Translations under genes and position numbers: made by a program
Notes under the pieces: generated by a model
The model's input: the letters and a program-made list of their open reading frames with translations, nothing else
Database searches by the model: none
What the model was told of the DNA's origin: nothing
Source of the DNA: a virus
Virus record (IMG/VR): IMGVR_UViG_3300032431_000025
Location: 1-37,839 of that record
Length of the DNA: 37,839 nucleotides
Reading direction: 5' to 3' (one strand)
Shown: in pieces, positions 21,766 to 28,469 of the stretch
Numbering within the stretch: position 1 is the stretch's first letter
How the letters are laid out: every line of letters begins with the position of its first letter

Positions 21766-21934
21766 CTGTAGATAAAGCTGTAAATGGGCAGTAGATGATT
21801 CGAGCTATCTACAGGTCATCTACAGGGCTGTAGATAGCTCCTACAGTTGCTGCACAAGGGTTGTGCTGTTTGCTGTAGATAACTGTAGATAGCTGTAGAT
21901 GACCTAAATAGGGGTATTCCAGAATCATCTACAG
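21766..21934. repeat. iteron-like CTGTAGAT cluster, candidate origin
   Basis: Eight exact copies of CTGTAGAT or its complement: 21766, 21828, 21873, 21883 and 21893 direct; 21807, 21818 and 21927 inverted. One 7/8 match is at 21789. Two groups of three are spaced 10-11 bp apart (one helical turn) and flank a central GCACAA/TTGTGC inverted repeat. The gap 21669-21941 has no gene. A replication origin, partition site or operator array would all fit. Confidence 0.7.
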
Positions 21935-21941
21935 GTGGCGA

Positions 21942-23522
21942 TTAGTAGGCTGCAAACCCTAAAGTTATTCCCTCACCATCGCAGTAGCCAAGCTCTAAAT
22001 CTTCTAGTTGGCAGAAGATTTCCCTAATCTCATTAGGGTTAATTTTCTTAGTCCCGGCGATATTATTCTGGACATCTCTAGCCTTGACCATCCCCTTAGA
22101 TTTTGATAGCTCTACAATTTCTTGCAGAGGGAACTCTAGATTTTGGCTTGGGGTATGGCTACTTATTCTAGAAATCTTGGCAGCCGGTTCGGGCGATCGC
22201 TCCAAGCAGGATTGAAGGAAATCTACCGGATTTGTTGAACTGGTAGAAGCGATCGAACTTGCAACAGATTTAGATATTTCTGGAATAATGCCAAGCTGCC
22301 CATCTACCAGACAAGCCCTAGGATTCGACTTAAGGATTGCCAGTGATTCAGTATCCCCAGAAATCTTTGCAGCTTTTTGGGCAGCCTTACCTAGGAGAAT
22401 CTGACAAAAATTATCCCTTTGGCTGCCCTTACCTTCTAGCCCTAGAATCTTCACCTCCGCCCCTTGACTCAATAGGATAATCCTCATCCCCACTTTTCTA
22501 GCCTCTTGTCCTAGCAGAATTAAACTATCTTTTACCGTTTCGGTGTTGGCAACGATCGAGGGGAACTCATCGATCGCAATTGTCAGGGGCTGCCAGTCCG
22601 TTCGGCCTTGACCACGATCCTGATAGCGTTTATCCATTTCAGTAGTCAGGGAATCAAAAGCGGTTTCAATCTCTTCATACCGCCTGCCCTTGCCGATGAC
22701 CGGGCGATTCTCCCAAGTCCCCGGCTTGTAGTGCGGATCTATAATCTGGATATTTGAATCATTAAAATGTTCAGATAGTAGCCAATTAGCCAAGGTAGAT
22801 TTACCCTCCCCAGTTGAGCCAACAATCATTAAATGGGGATACTGTTTTATCGATCGCCAGTCAAAATAATCAGGTGCGATCGCTGCCCCGGTTGCACTAT
22901 TCCCCCTGACAGGTTCGGGGCTTAATCCCCTTGGTGATTGCTGTTCTGGGATTTGGGTAGTAGTGCTATGCTGTGTTTCAGGAGCGGCAGAGAGTGCGTA
23001 AACTTGGTGGATTTGTTCCATAGCTCTATGGTGGTAGCGATCGTGCTGGTCATCTGGAACCCTTGATAAATCGATTTCTCTGATAGCAACTAAAAGCTGT
23101 GGCAACCATCCCTTACCCTCAATTAGATGGACAAAATCTACTCCAAATCTTTCTAAGGCCAAGTAGTGCAACTGCTCAAGCCCCGTGAGTTGTGGGAGTA
23201 AATCATGATCACCGGTGAATAATCCAAATTTAGGCAGAGCCTTGTTTTCTGTTGCCTCTGCATAGGTGTAGGATACCCAAGCTGCGATCGCCCCTGAACT
23301 CCCGCATAAGAAGGCTAAACCGATTAAGGGATTTAACCCTAATCCACCGCCAAGAATTAAACCAGCAAAGCCGGGCGTGGCAAGTAACCCGCAGCCAATT
23401 TTCCAGTTGTTACCAGATTCATAATTTAGGATCATCCGATCAACCTTGTCTAGCAGTTTCTCAGTGCGGGTTAGGGGCAAAGCCGGGGCGTAATCTTGAT
23501 AGCCCTCATACTCAATTATCAT
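21942..23522 (-). CDS. FtsK/HerA-type membrane-anchored DNA translocase ATPase
   Basis: 526-aa P-loop ATPase of the FtsK/HerA superfamily. Two hydrophobic segments near residues 45-85 (IGCGLLATPGFAGLILGGGL, LIGLAFLCGSSGAIAAWVS) anchor it. Walker A GSTGEGKST has K241; Walker B TIAIDEF has D318/E319; a sensor-like ILLSQGAEVKIL follows. The C terminus (EIVELSKSKGMVKARDVQNN) looks like a winged helix. I start it at ATG 23522, overlapping the upstream gene by 11 bases; a longer frame to 23687 only reads the neighbour's Pro/Ala repeats out of frame. Similar proteins move or pump DNA at membranes in plasmid and conjugative systems. Last gene of the ParM operon, so a role in segregation or transfer is inferred. 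Confidence 0.8.
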   Translation of the reverse strand: MIIEYEGYQDYAPALPLTRTEKLLDKVDRMILNYESGNNWKIGCGLLATPGFAGLILGGGLGLNPLIGLAFLCGSSGAIAAWVSYTYAEATENKALPKFGLFTGDHDLLPQLTGLEQLHYLALERFGVDFVHLIEGKGWLPQLLVAIREIDLSRVPDDQHDRYHHRAMEQIHQVYALSAAPETQHSTTTQIPEQQSPRGLSPEPVRGNSATGAAIAPDYFDWRSIKQYPHLMIVGSTGEGKSTLANWLLSEHFNDSNIQIIDPHYKPGTWENRPVIGKGRRYEEIETAFDSLTTEMDKRYQDRGQGRTDWQPLTIAIDEFPSIVANTETVKDSLILLGQEARKVGMRIILLSQGAEVKILGLEGKGSQRDNFCQILLGKAAQKAAKISGDTESLAILKSNPRACLVDGQLGIIPEISKSVASSIASTSSTNPVDFLQSCLERSPEPAAKISRISSHTPSQNLEFPLQEIVELSKSKGMVKARDVQNNIAGTKKINPNEIREIFCQLEDLELGYCDGEGITLGFAAY

Positions 23523-24318
23523 TAGTTTGACCTCCTGTAGGGGCTTTTGCTGCTGGGGGATTAGCGGTAGGAGCCTTAGGGCTTGGGGGATTAGCTGCCG
23601 GGGCTTTTGCTTGTGGTGGATTAGCTGTAGCAGATTGAGGCTTAGGGATATCTGCTGCCGGGGCTTTTGGCTGGGGGATGTCGGCATAATCCACTGGGTT
23701 AGAATTTCTTAGTTTGTCTTCCTGAAAACTAACAAACCAATCAAAGCCAAATTTGAATCCCCACAAGGCGATCGCTAGTTGGATAATTTTAATTGGCGTA
23801 ATTCCCTCTAACCAAGCTAGGAAAACGAACCCTACAAACTCGCAAATGGTGGCAATAAACCCAGCAACAATTATTGAATTATTGGTGCTTCTCTCCCCAG
23901 AAATCTTTACTTTCTTTTGAGCCTTTCTAAATTCCCGGTGTCCTTCAGTCTGGATATATTCGATCGTGGCTCCTAGCAGAACCGCCGTCAAAACAGTCAC
24001 TGCTACCCAAAAGTTACCTAGACTTGCCTCTAATCCCCTTGTCAGGCTACTTCTACTTAGTAACTTAAAATAGTTTTCGGCAGATAAACAGAAGGCATAA
24101 AACATTAAGAAACCACCGCAAATCACCTTGCCGTTTGCAATGAAACCCCAACATAAATGACCCACAAGGCTAAATATTGCCACTGGGATAACAAAGAGAA
24201 AATCGGCAATTTTGCCAACGGTCAGATGTGTCTTTACCTTGGCTCTTGGGGTGCTTACCGTAGTGGCTCTTGGGGTGCTTACCGTAGTCCGGTCAGTGAC
24301 GTCTCTCATTTCTCTCAT
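23512..24318 (-). CDS. multi-spanning membrane protein with Pro/Ala repeat tail
   Basis: 268 aa, unrecognised. The N terminus has an exact tandem repeat (TTVSTPRA twice; the DNA unit GGCTCTTGGGGTGCTTACCG also doubled). About four hydrophobic segments follow: IADFLFVIPVAIFSLVGHL, ICGGFLMFYAFCLSA, FWVAVTVLTAVLLGATI, IIVAGFIATICEFVGFVFLA. The last 60 residues are repeats of the kind KAPAANPP. It overlaps the ATPase gene by 11 bases and follows the 134-aa gene by four, so it is likely a partner of the ATPase, perhaps its membrane platform. AGGAG nine bases before ATG 24318 is the ribosome site. Confidence 0.7.
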   Translation of the reverse strand: MREMRDVTDRTTVSTPRATTVSTPRAKVKTHLTVGKIADFLFVIPVAIFSLVGHLCWGFIANGKVICGGFLMFYAFCLSAENYFKLLSRSSLTRGLEASLGNFWVAVTVLTAVLLGATIEYIQTEGHREFRKAQKKVKISGERSTNNSIIVAGFIATICEFVGFVFLAWLEGITPIKIIQLAIALWGFKFGFDWFVSFQEDKLRNSNPVDYADIPQPKAPAADIPKPQSATANPPQAKAPAANPPSPKAPTANPPAAKAPTGGQTNDN

Positions 24319-24322
24319 TTAA

Positions 24323-24727
24323 TTATTCTCCTGTGGGGTTAAATATGTCTGGATATTTGTTAACTAGGTCATCGGTTACAGGCTGGGGGATTAAGCCCGT
24401 TCTACTGCTTAAGTAATAGCCCCAGACTGGTGGCTTATCTTCTGATTCCAGTAGTAAGAAATCTTGGGAATTTAGATTACTAAGGACTATTTTTAAGTCG
24501 GTATTAGGGGGGACTTGGGGGTTGTATTTGTATCCCCAAAGTTTGATGATTCCCCATCGCTTACCATCTTTAGAAATCAAGCTAGAAAACTCTTGGGGGG
24601 TTTTTGGTTGCTGTACTTGCTGTGGTTTGTTGGGTATCTTAGCGATCGCATCAACGCTCAAGAAAGAACCAATGCCCGTAGCAAATAGAGAGAATACGAG
24701 ACAAGTAAGAGGGATGGTATATTTCAT
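24323..24727 (-). CDS. exported hypothetical protein, 134 aa
   Basis: A signal peptide is clear: MKYTIPLTCLVFSLFATGIGS, with cleavage near SVDAIA. The mature part has a Gln/Pro stretch (NKPQQVQQPKTPQEF) and a small domain (WGIIKLWGYKYNPQ, VWGYYLSSRTGLIPQPVTDDLV). No lipobox; no enzyme motif. Between the small-protein group and the membrane protein in the ParM operon, so it may act in a membrane complex with them. Confidence 0.65.
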   Translation of the reverse strand: MKYTIPLTCLVFSLFATGIGSFLSVDAIAKIPNKPQQVQQPKTPQEFSSLISKDGKRWGIIKLWGYKYNPQVPPNTDLKIVLSNLNSQDFLLLESEDKPPVWGYYLSSRTGLIPQPVTDDLVNKYPDIFNPTGE

Positions 24728-24806
24728 AATTTGGGAAAAAGAATCCCCTCTAACCCCTGTGGGAATAGGATTAGAAGGGCTTTAATTGTTAGTTGAGTTG
24801 GGTTAG

Positions 24807-25043
24807 TTAGCCGTGAAGTAGATTAGATAAGTAGAGTAAAAACCCCCTTCTTTGCTCACCCTCAAGGGCGTAAATCCAATCGGTATCTTCCTGATCAAAG
24901 GCTGCGGGAATCCTGATATCTTTTGCCCCGGCGAGTAAGTCAAAGTACATTGGTTCGGTTTCTTTCTTGCTAATGAAGGCGATCGAATCTTGAACGTTTT
25001 CTGGGATTGCCCCGCTCACGTAGTAGCCGATAGGTTGAGACAT
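24807..25043 (-). CDS. hypothetical 78-aa protein
   Basis: Unrecognised soluble acidic protein (MSQPIGYYVSGAIPENVQDS ... DIRIPAAFDQEDTDWIYAL, ending GFLLYLSNLLHG). AAGGAAAAA nine bases before ATG 25043 is the ribosome site. It follows a copy of the intergenic motif TAACCCAACTC that overlaps the stop of the gene before. Member of the leftward ParM operon. Confidence 0.6.
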   Translation of the reverse strand: MSQPIGYYVSGAIPENVQDSIAFISKKETEPMYFDLLAGAKDIRIPAAFDQEDTDWIYALEGEQRRGFLLYLSNLLHG

Positions 25044-25069
25044 TTTGATTTTTCCTTTTTTGAGTTGGG

Positions 25070-25291
25070 TTAATTCTTGATTCGAGATTGCCAGTCGGCG
25101 GTTATTTCTTGAATCCGGCGCTCGTGAAATTCTTGCTTTTCCTGCAAAAGGCTAGGCGGTGAAATGCCCTTTGCAATCCTTTCTCTAGCCAGTGGATAAT
25201 GAACCTCATTGAACATCTGGGCATTTAGGAGTAAGTCTTGATTTAGACTTTCCCCCCATTGTTTGTCATCATTCCAGTCAAACTCTCGCAT
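25070..25291 (-). CDS. 73-aa acidic protein, paralogue of the 19417 gene
   Basis: Helical acidic protein. WGESLNQDLLLNAQMFNEV aligns with WGVSRDQDLMLIDQMILEL of the 75-aa protein at 19417-19644, and both end with a DWxS motif. Here it starts six bases after the intergenic motif TAACCCAACTC, without a classical Shine-Dalgarno. Function unknown; presence in both leftward operons suggests a shared job in the plasmid-like block. Confidence 0.65.
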   Translation of the reverse strand: MREFDWNDDKQWGESLNQDLLLNAQMFNEVHYPLARERIAKGISPPSLLQEKQEFHERRIQEITADWQSRIKN

Positions 25292-25313
25292 AGTTTTGAG
25301 TTGGGTTAATTTG

Positions 25314-25439
25314 TTAGTTAGTTGTCACATGACTTAAGTCAGTCTCTGCAATCTGCTGGTAATCGGAACCTAGGTTGTAGTACCAGCCGGGGTGAATAGA
25401 TAGTTCTGGCTGACCGCTTTTATACTTGGCTTTGGGCAT
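25314..25439 (-). CDS. 41-aa protein, shortened paralogue of the next gene
   Basis: Not flagged by size but convincing: HPGWYYNLGSDYQQIAETDL matches RPGWYYDLDHEDRKQIAEADL of the 70-aa protein encoded just upstream (25439-25651). It starts at ATG 25439 overlapping that gene's stop (TAATG), so it arose by tandem duplication and lost the N-terminal half. It begins MPKAKYKSGQPELSI. Function unknown. Confidence 0.6.
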   Translation of the reverse strand: MPKAKYKSGQPELSIHPGWYYNLGSDYQQIAETDLSHVTTN

Positions 25440-25651
25440 TATTTTAGCCCTCCGTTTTGTTGGTCAAATTTAGTTTCGTATGCTGGTCTTAGATCGGCTT
25501 CGGCAATCTGCTTGCGATCCTCGTGATCTAGGTCGTAGTACCAGCCGGGACGAGCAAATAGCCTTGGTCGTTTGTAGGAGGCATCCTCGATTGTGAACCG
25601 GACTCCATCATAAATAACCGTTTCCCCATCTTCAAATTTACGTTCTGGCAT
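25439..25651 (-). CDS. hypothetical 70-aa protein
   Basis: From ATG 25651: MPERKFEDGETVIYDGVRFT, then a small beta-rich body and RPGWYYDLDHEDRKQIAEADL. The opening (F-x-D-G-E-x-V-x-Y-D-G-V-x-F) looks like a short SH3-like or KOW-like strand pair, and the WYYDL motif is duplicated in the 41-aa product. Start overlaps the 105-aa gene by 14 bases. A longer frame upstream to 25795 only reads that neighbour out of frame. Member of the ParM operon; role unknown. Confidence 0.6.
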   Translation of the reverse strand: MPERKFEDGETVIYDGVRFTIEDASYKRPRLFARPGWYYDLDHEDRKQIAEADLRPAYETKFDQQNGGLK

Positions 25652-25955
25652 TTTCTTGAACCTCCGTAAAGCAATAAACATCTTTGTATTCAATCGAGTC
25701 GCCGAGCATTCTTCGGACTTCAAAGCCATGCTTTTTCTCAAAGGACTGGCTAATGGCTTCTGCAACTGTCTTCGGGTCGTAGGAGTCCTTGACATAAAAG
25801 AGATTGTCAGTCCACAGACCGATCGCCGGATGGCTTTTTAGTTCAAGTAAGTCTGCTAAAACATCGGGATCGATCTCTCTGGCAAACTCAATTGCCACTA
25901 ATTTGTTAGCCAGTTTGACTACTACTGAGAATTTCGGTGTTATATCTCCAATCAT
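25638..25955 (-). CDS. hypothetical 105-aa protein
   Basis: Unrecognised. Alpha/beta pattern (KFSVVVKLANKLVAIEFAREI, VLADLLELKSHPAIGLWTD, LFYVKDSYDPKTVAEAISQSF, HGFEVRRML). Third gene of the ParM operon, starting 24 bases after the ParR-like stop behind a copy of the intergenic repeat (AAGTTGGGTTA at 25967-25977). No membrane or catalytic motif. Confidence 0.6.
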   Translation of the reverse strand: MIGDITPKFSVVVKLANKLVAIEFAREIDPDVLADLLELKSHPAIGLWTDNLFYVKDSYDPKTVAEAISQSFEKKHGFEVRRMLGDSIEYKDVYCFTEVQENART

Positions 25956-25979
25956 GATTTAGTTGTAAGTTGGGTTAAT

Positions 25980-26219
25980 TTAGAAGTCGATTATGGTTTC
26001 GAGATTCCCGATCGCTGCGGAAACAGATGGGGATTCAATTTCTTGCTTTTTCTCTAGGGGTGCGTGGAGGTCGCTATTTACCCAGTCTATTAAGTTCTGG
26101 GCGCATTTCTTAATCAGGAATCTTGCAGCCTCAGATCGGTTGCTACTCCTTAAAGCCTGACAAAGACTATCCAAAAGAACACGATCCTCCGCATCGAGAT
26201 CAACTTTTGTTCTAGTCAT
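25980..26219 (-). CDS. ParR-like RHH centromere-binding protein
   Basis: 79 aa from ATG 26219, overlapping the parM stop by eight bases. The first 45 residues (MTRTKVDLDAEDRVLLDSL, then SNRSEAARFLIKKCAQNLI) are a typical ribbon-helix-helix: strand TKVDL, helix 1, the N-x-S-E-A-A turn into helix 2. Its short acidic C terminus could contact the filament, as in ParR. In ParMRC systems the small RHH protein downstream of parM binds the centromere and couples it to ParM, and this gene has exactly that position and size. The identification is by context plus fold, not by close sequence match. Confidence 0.75.
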   Translation of the reverse strand: MTRTKVDLDAEDRVLLDSLCQALRSSNRSEAARFLIKKCAQNLIDWVNSDLHAPLEKKQEIESPSVSAAIGNLETIIDF

Positions 26220-27201
26220 TCTCACCCCCTATAATCGCCATGCCATTAACACTGGCAAAAACATGATTGGCAATCACCTTGAATCGGCCCTTTGTCTGCT
26301 CCTCAAAAGATTTAACCAAAGGAGCCGATCCGCCCGTGATCAAAACTTCAGAGAGGCGATCGTAAAAGGGGAGCCATTTAGCCCTAATCATTTTCCTGAT
26401 ATCTTCAGACCACGGTTCGAGAGCCTTGAGAAATTCTGCTTTGAAGTTATTCCCGGTCTCCCCTAGTTCATAGGTTCGATCGCCTATACCATCCATAATC
26501 AAATCTAGGGCCGGCTCGTACCCAAGTCTGGGAACTAGTAAGAAGGCGATCGACTGGGCTAAACCATCCGTGCCGGGCAGCTTTACGCTTGCTGATGTGA
26601 TTATGTCCCCGTCTGGCATAAATAGCTTTGCCAAACTAGTACCGCCACCAATGTCAATAATCCCATTTATTCTCCCCGGCTTTTGATACAAGCTTTGGTC
26701 GATCGCAAACTTGTAAGCGCCGTAACACTCATCGATAATCACTACTTTATTAACAGTAAATGTAATCTCTACCCCTTCACGGATAATGGTTTTAGTTCCC
26801 TCTAGAGACTTTAGGAAAGCCATGTTTTCAGAGTTCCTACTATCTGGAAGGGTGAGGATTAATTTGTTAATAACTAAAGGTAACTCACTGCCCTGAAATG
26901 GTTCGATCGCTGGCAGAACTAACAGATTGGCGATTTTTGATTTGTTATTCAAGAAAGTTGGCGCACCGCCTAAAGTTTTTGCTTTTTCGCCGATCGCATA
27001 CCGCTTTCCATCTACCGTTACTAAAACGGAAAACCGATTAGTTCTTACAGTCCCGTGTGATGGTTCTAACTGTTTTACGTAGCTAGGGATTTTGTGAGGT
27101 CTGCCGTTACGACCAGTGAATTTAATGTCCCGGTTTCCTGCATCGATCGCCACGAAATCAATTAGATGTGAGCTAAGCCTTGAGGCTGTTTGTTGTGCCA
27201 T
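26212..27201 (-). CDS. parM: ParM/StbA-like actin-family ATPase
   Basis: 329-aa actin-fold protein, expected to form filaments that push plasmid copies apart. Actin motifs in order: phosphate-1 FVAIDAGNRDIKF (16-28, D20), a connecting region, phosphate-2 IIDIGGGTSLAKL (181-193, D183), and adenosine motif VLITGGSAPLV (286-296). Length fits plasmid ParM/Alp proteins. It heads a ten-gene leftward operon. Upstream, tandem 11-bp repeats at 27307-27502 resemble parC. Phage- or prophage-borne actins are known (for example AlpC), so a role in moving phage DNA is an alternative to plasmid partition. Confidence 0.88.
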   Translation of the reverse strand: MAQQTASRLSSHLIDFVAIDAGNRDIKFTGRNGRPHKIPSYVKQLEPSHGTVRTNRFSVLVTVDGKRYAIGEKAKTLGGAPTFLNNKSKIANLLVLPAIEPFQGSELPLVINKLILTLPDSRNSENMAFLKSLEGTKTIIREGVEITFTVNKVVIIDECYGAYKFAIDQSLYQKPGRINGIIDIGGGTSLAKLFMPDGDIITSASVKLPGTDGLAQSIAFLLVPRLGYEPALDLIMDGIGDRTYELGETGNNFKAEFLKALEPWSEDIRKMIRAKWLPFYDRLSEVLITGGSAPLVKSFEEQTKGRFKVIANHVFASVNGMAIIGGEND

Positions 27202-27229
27202 ATAATTAAGGTAGTCTTTGATTTGAATA

Positions 27230-27262
27230 AACCCGTAGTTCGTAGCTCCGGGTTATTTTTTT
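27230..27262 (+). terminator. rightward intrinsic terminator upstream of parM
   Basis: AACCCG / CGGGTT stem followed by ATTTTTTT on the plus strand. No rightward gene precedes it, so it would stop a transcript antisense to the ParM operon or a short RNA from the parM leader region. Confidence 0.6.
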
Positions 27263-27306
27263 GCCTGTATCCCTGTCCTAAGCCCGCAGGACTTACTAGT
27301 TTTTGG

Positions 27307-27502
27307 GGATACGTGGTGGCTGTGTTGTGGTTACACGGTGGTTACGCAGTGGGTTTTTAAGTATTCCTACTTGGGTTTGCTTGGGGTTGCTGGTTGCCTT
27401 AGCTTATAAGTGGTTAGGGCTTTTTGGCTGATATCGCTTAACCCGTTGCGTACCTGTCTTGGTTGCACTGTGTACCCGTTGTGTAACCTTTCTGTACCTA
27501 TA
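27307..27502. repeat. parC-like arrays of 11-bp repeats
   Basis: Left array at 27307-27350: four 11-mers in register, GGATACGTGGT, GGCTGTGTTGT, GGTTACACGGT, GGTTACGCAGT. Right array at about 27437-27502: units CTTAACCCGTT, GCGTACCTGTC, (one degenerate), GTGTACCCGTT, GTGTAACCTTT, CTGTACCTATA, also at 11-bp steps and in the opposite orientation (GTGTAACC is the complement of GGTTACAC). An 86-bp core lies between. Two arrays of 11-bp iterons flanking the promoter region are the plan of R1 parC. The 409-bp gap between genes holds this, a terminator and a promoter for the 27611 gene. Confidence 0.7.
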
Positions 27503-27610
27503 CTATGCTAGGACTATAAAATAGTCAAGCAATTAAATGAAATTGTCGCTTAATTGCATTTTCAGACAGGTAGAGAATAGGATTAAGACAGTACTTAAAA
27601 ACAGAGAATC

Positions 27611-27862
27611 ATGAAAAGCAACCCGGAAAAAGTTCAAATTACTGTCGGAGAATATTATGTCTTTTTACTGAAGTGGGACTGCTGGATTAATGGACGATCA
27701 AAAAGTGGGCAAGCCGGCTCCTTGCTCTGCTCAAAACTTCAAGAGAGAGAACAAAGAATAATTGAACGATTAGATTTTTTGGCAAGGATTAGAAATATGT
27801 CAGTCGAGGAGCTAAAAATGGCGATCGTTAATGGCGGGGGGATAGAGCAAGCAGAGGAATAA
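27611..27862 (+). CDS. hypothetical 83-aa protein
   Basis: Unrecognised. It begins MKSNPEKVQITVGEYYVFLL, with a basic middle (NGRSKSGQAGSLLCSKLQ) and a charged helix (REQRIIERLDFLARIRNMSVEEL). Rightward, opposite to its neighbours on both sides, with its promoter next to the right half of the parC-like arrays (GGACTATAAAAT at about 27511-27522) and a strong terminator after it. Binding at parC could therefore affect it too. Confidence 0.6.
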   Translation: MKSNPEKVQITVGEYYVFLLKWDCWINGRSKSGQAGSLLCSKLQEREQRIIERLDFLARIRNMSVEELKMAIVNGGGIEQAEE

Positions 27863-27864
27863 AA

Positions 27865-27891
27865 AAACCCCGGATGACAAGTCCGGGGTTT
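27865..27891. terminator. bidirectional terminator after 27611 gene
   Basis: AAACCCCGGA / TCCGGGGTTT stem with a seven-base loop, flanked by A-rich and CGTTTTGG sequence. It separates the rightward 83-aa gene from the leftward fibre operon end. Confidence 0.8.
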
Positions 27892-27952
27892 CGTTTTGGG
27901 CTTGCGATCGCTGTGATTCGATCGCAAGGTAATGAGTTCATCCTATCAACAA

Positions 27953-28462
27953 TTACGGGGGGTCGATCGGTTCCTTGAAGACATCAGCCGGGAACCCAGC
28001 GGAGAGGGCGATCGAATCGATATCATCTTGCTCACCCGCCGTGATCGGTGCGTTAGCTGCTGCTAGGGCTAATCTTAATCTTTGGAAAGCCCAATTAAGA
28101 TTTCCAGTATTTCTATTCAGGGCAAAGACATCACTAGAGATGCGACCCATGCAAGCGTTGATAGGCCCATTGGTTTCTCGCAGGATGTTAGCCCGTTGGT
28201 ATAAGGGATGAGTCCCGATCGCCCCTATCAGTTCATCCCAATAAGGCGGGGGGTCGTAGATTGCGATCGGCTCTCCATTGACAATCTTGAATTTCTGAAT
28301 TGACTGCCCTACTCGATCGGGGGGGATATTGACCTTTTTAATCCCCGCAGTAGCCAACTCTTCATCGGTTGGATTTTCTGGGGCATCTTCCCAGAGGGAT
28401 TTTAGAGCTAAGGAGCCAGCGTGTTCACCGTCTAACATTCGATAAAAAATAAAATCTGACAT
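27953..28462 (-). CDS. hypothetical 169-aa protein after tail fibre
   Basis: Last gene of the leftward baseplate/fibre operon, seven bases after the fibre gene. Sequence opens MSDFIFYRMLDGEHAGSLAL and has a Pro-rich middle (IYDPPPYWDELIGAIG) and helical end. Many phages carry a fibre chaperone or attachment protein here; no chaperone motif is recognisable, so that role is positional. No signal peptide. Confidence 0.55.
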   Translation of the reverse strand: MSDFIFYRMLDGEHAGSLALKSLWEDAPENPTDEELATAGIKKVNIPPDRVGQSIQKFKIVNGEPIAIYDPPPYWDELIGAIGTHPLYQRANILRETNGPINACMGRISSDVFALNRNTGNLNWAFQRLRLALAAANAPITAGEQDDIDSIALSAGFPADVFKEPIDPP

Positions 28463-28469
28463 TAATTAT

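Noticed and set aside
21766-21934. CTGTAGAT cluster as a CRISPR array
   Set aside because: Units are 8 bp in both orientations with 2-3 bp gaps, not 25-37 bp repeats with spacers.
23523-23687. 55-residue N-terminal extension of the FtsK-like ATPase
   Set aside because: It reads the Pro/Ala repeat region of the upstream membrane protein out of frame; the ATG at 23522 overlaps the upstream stop as expected for a coupled pair.
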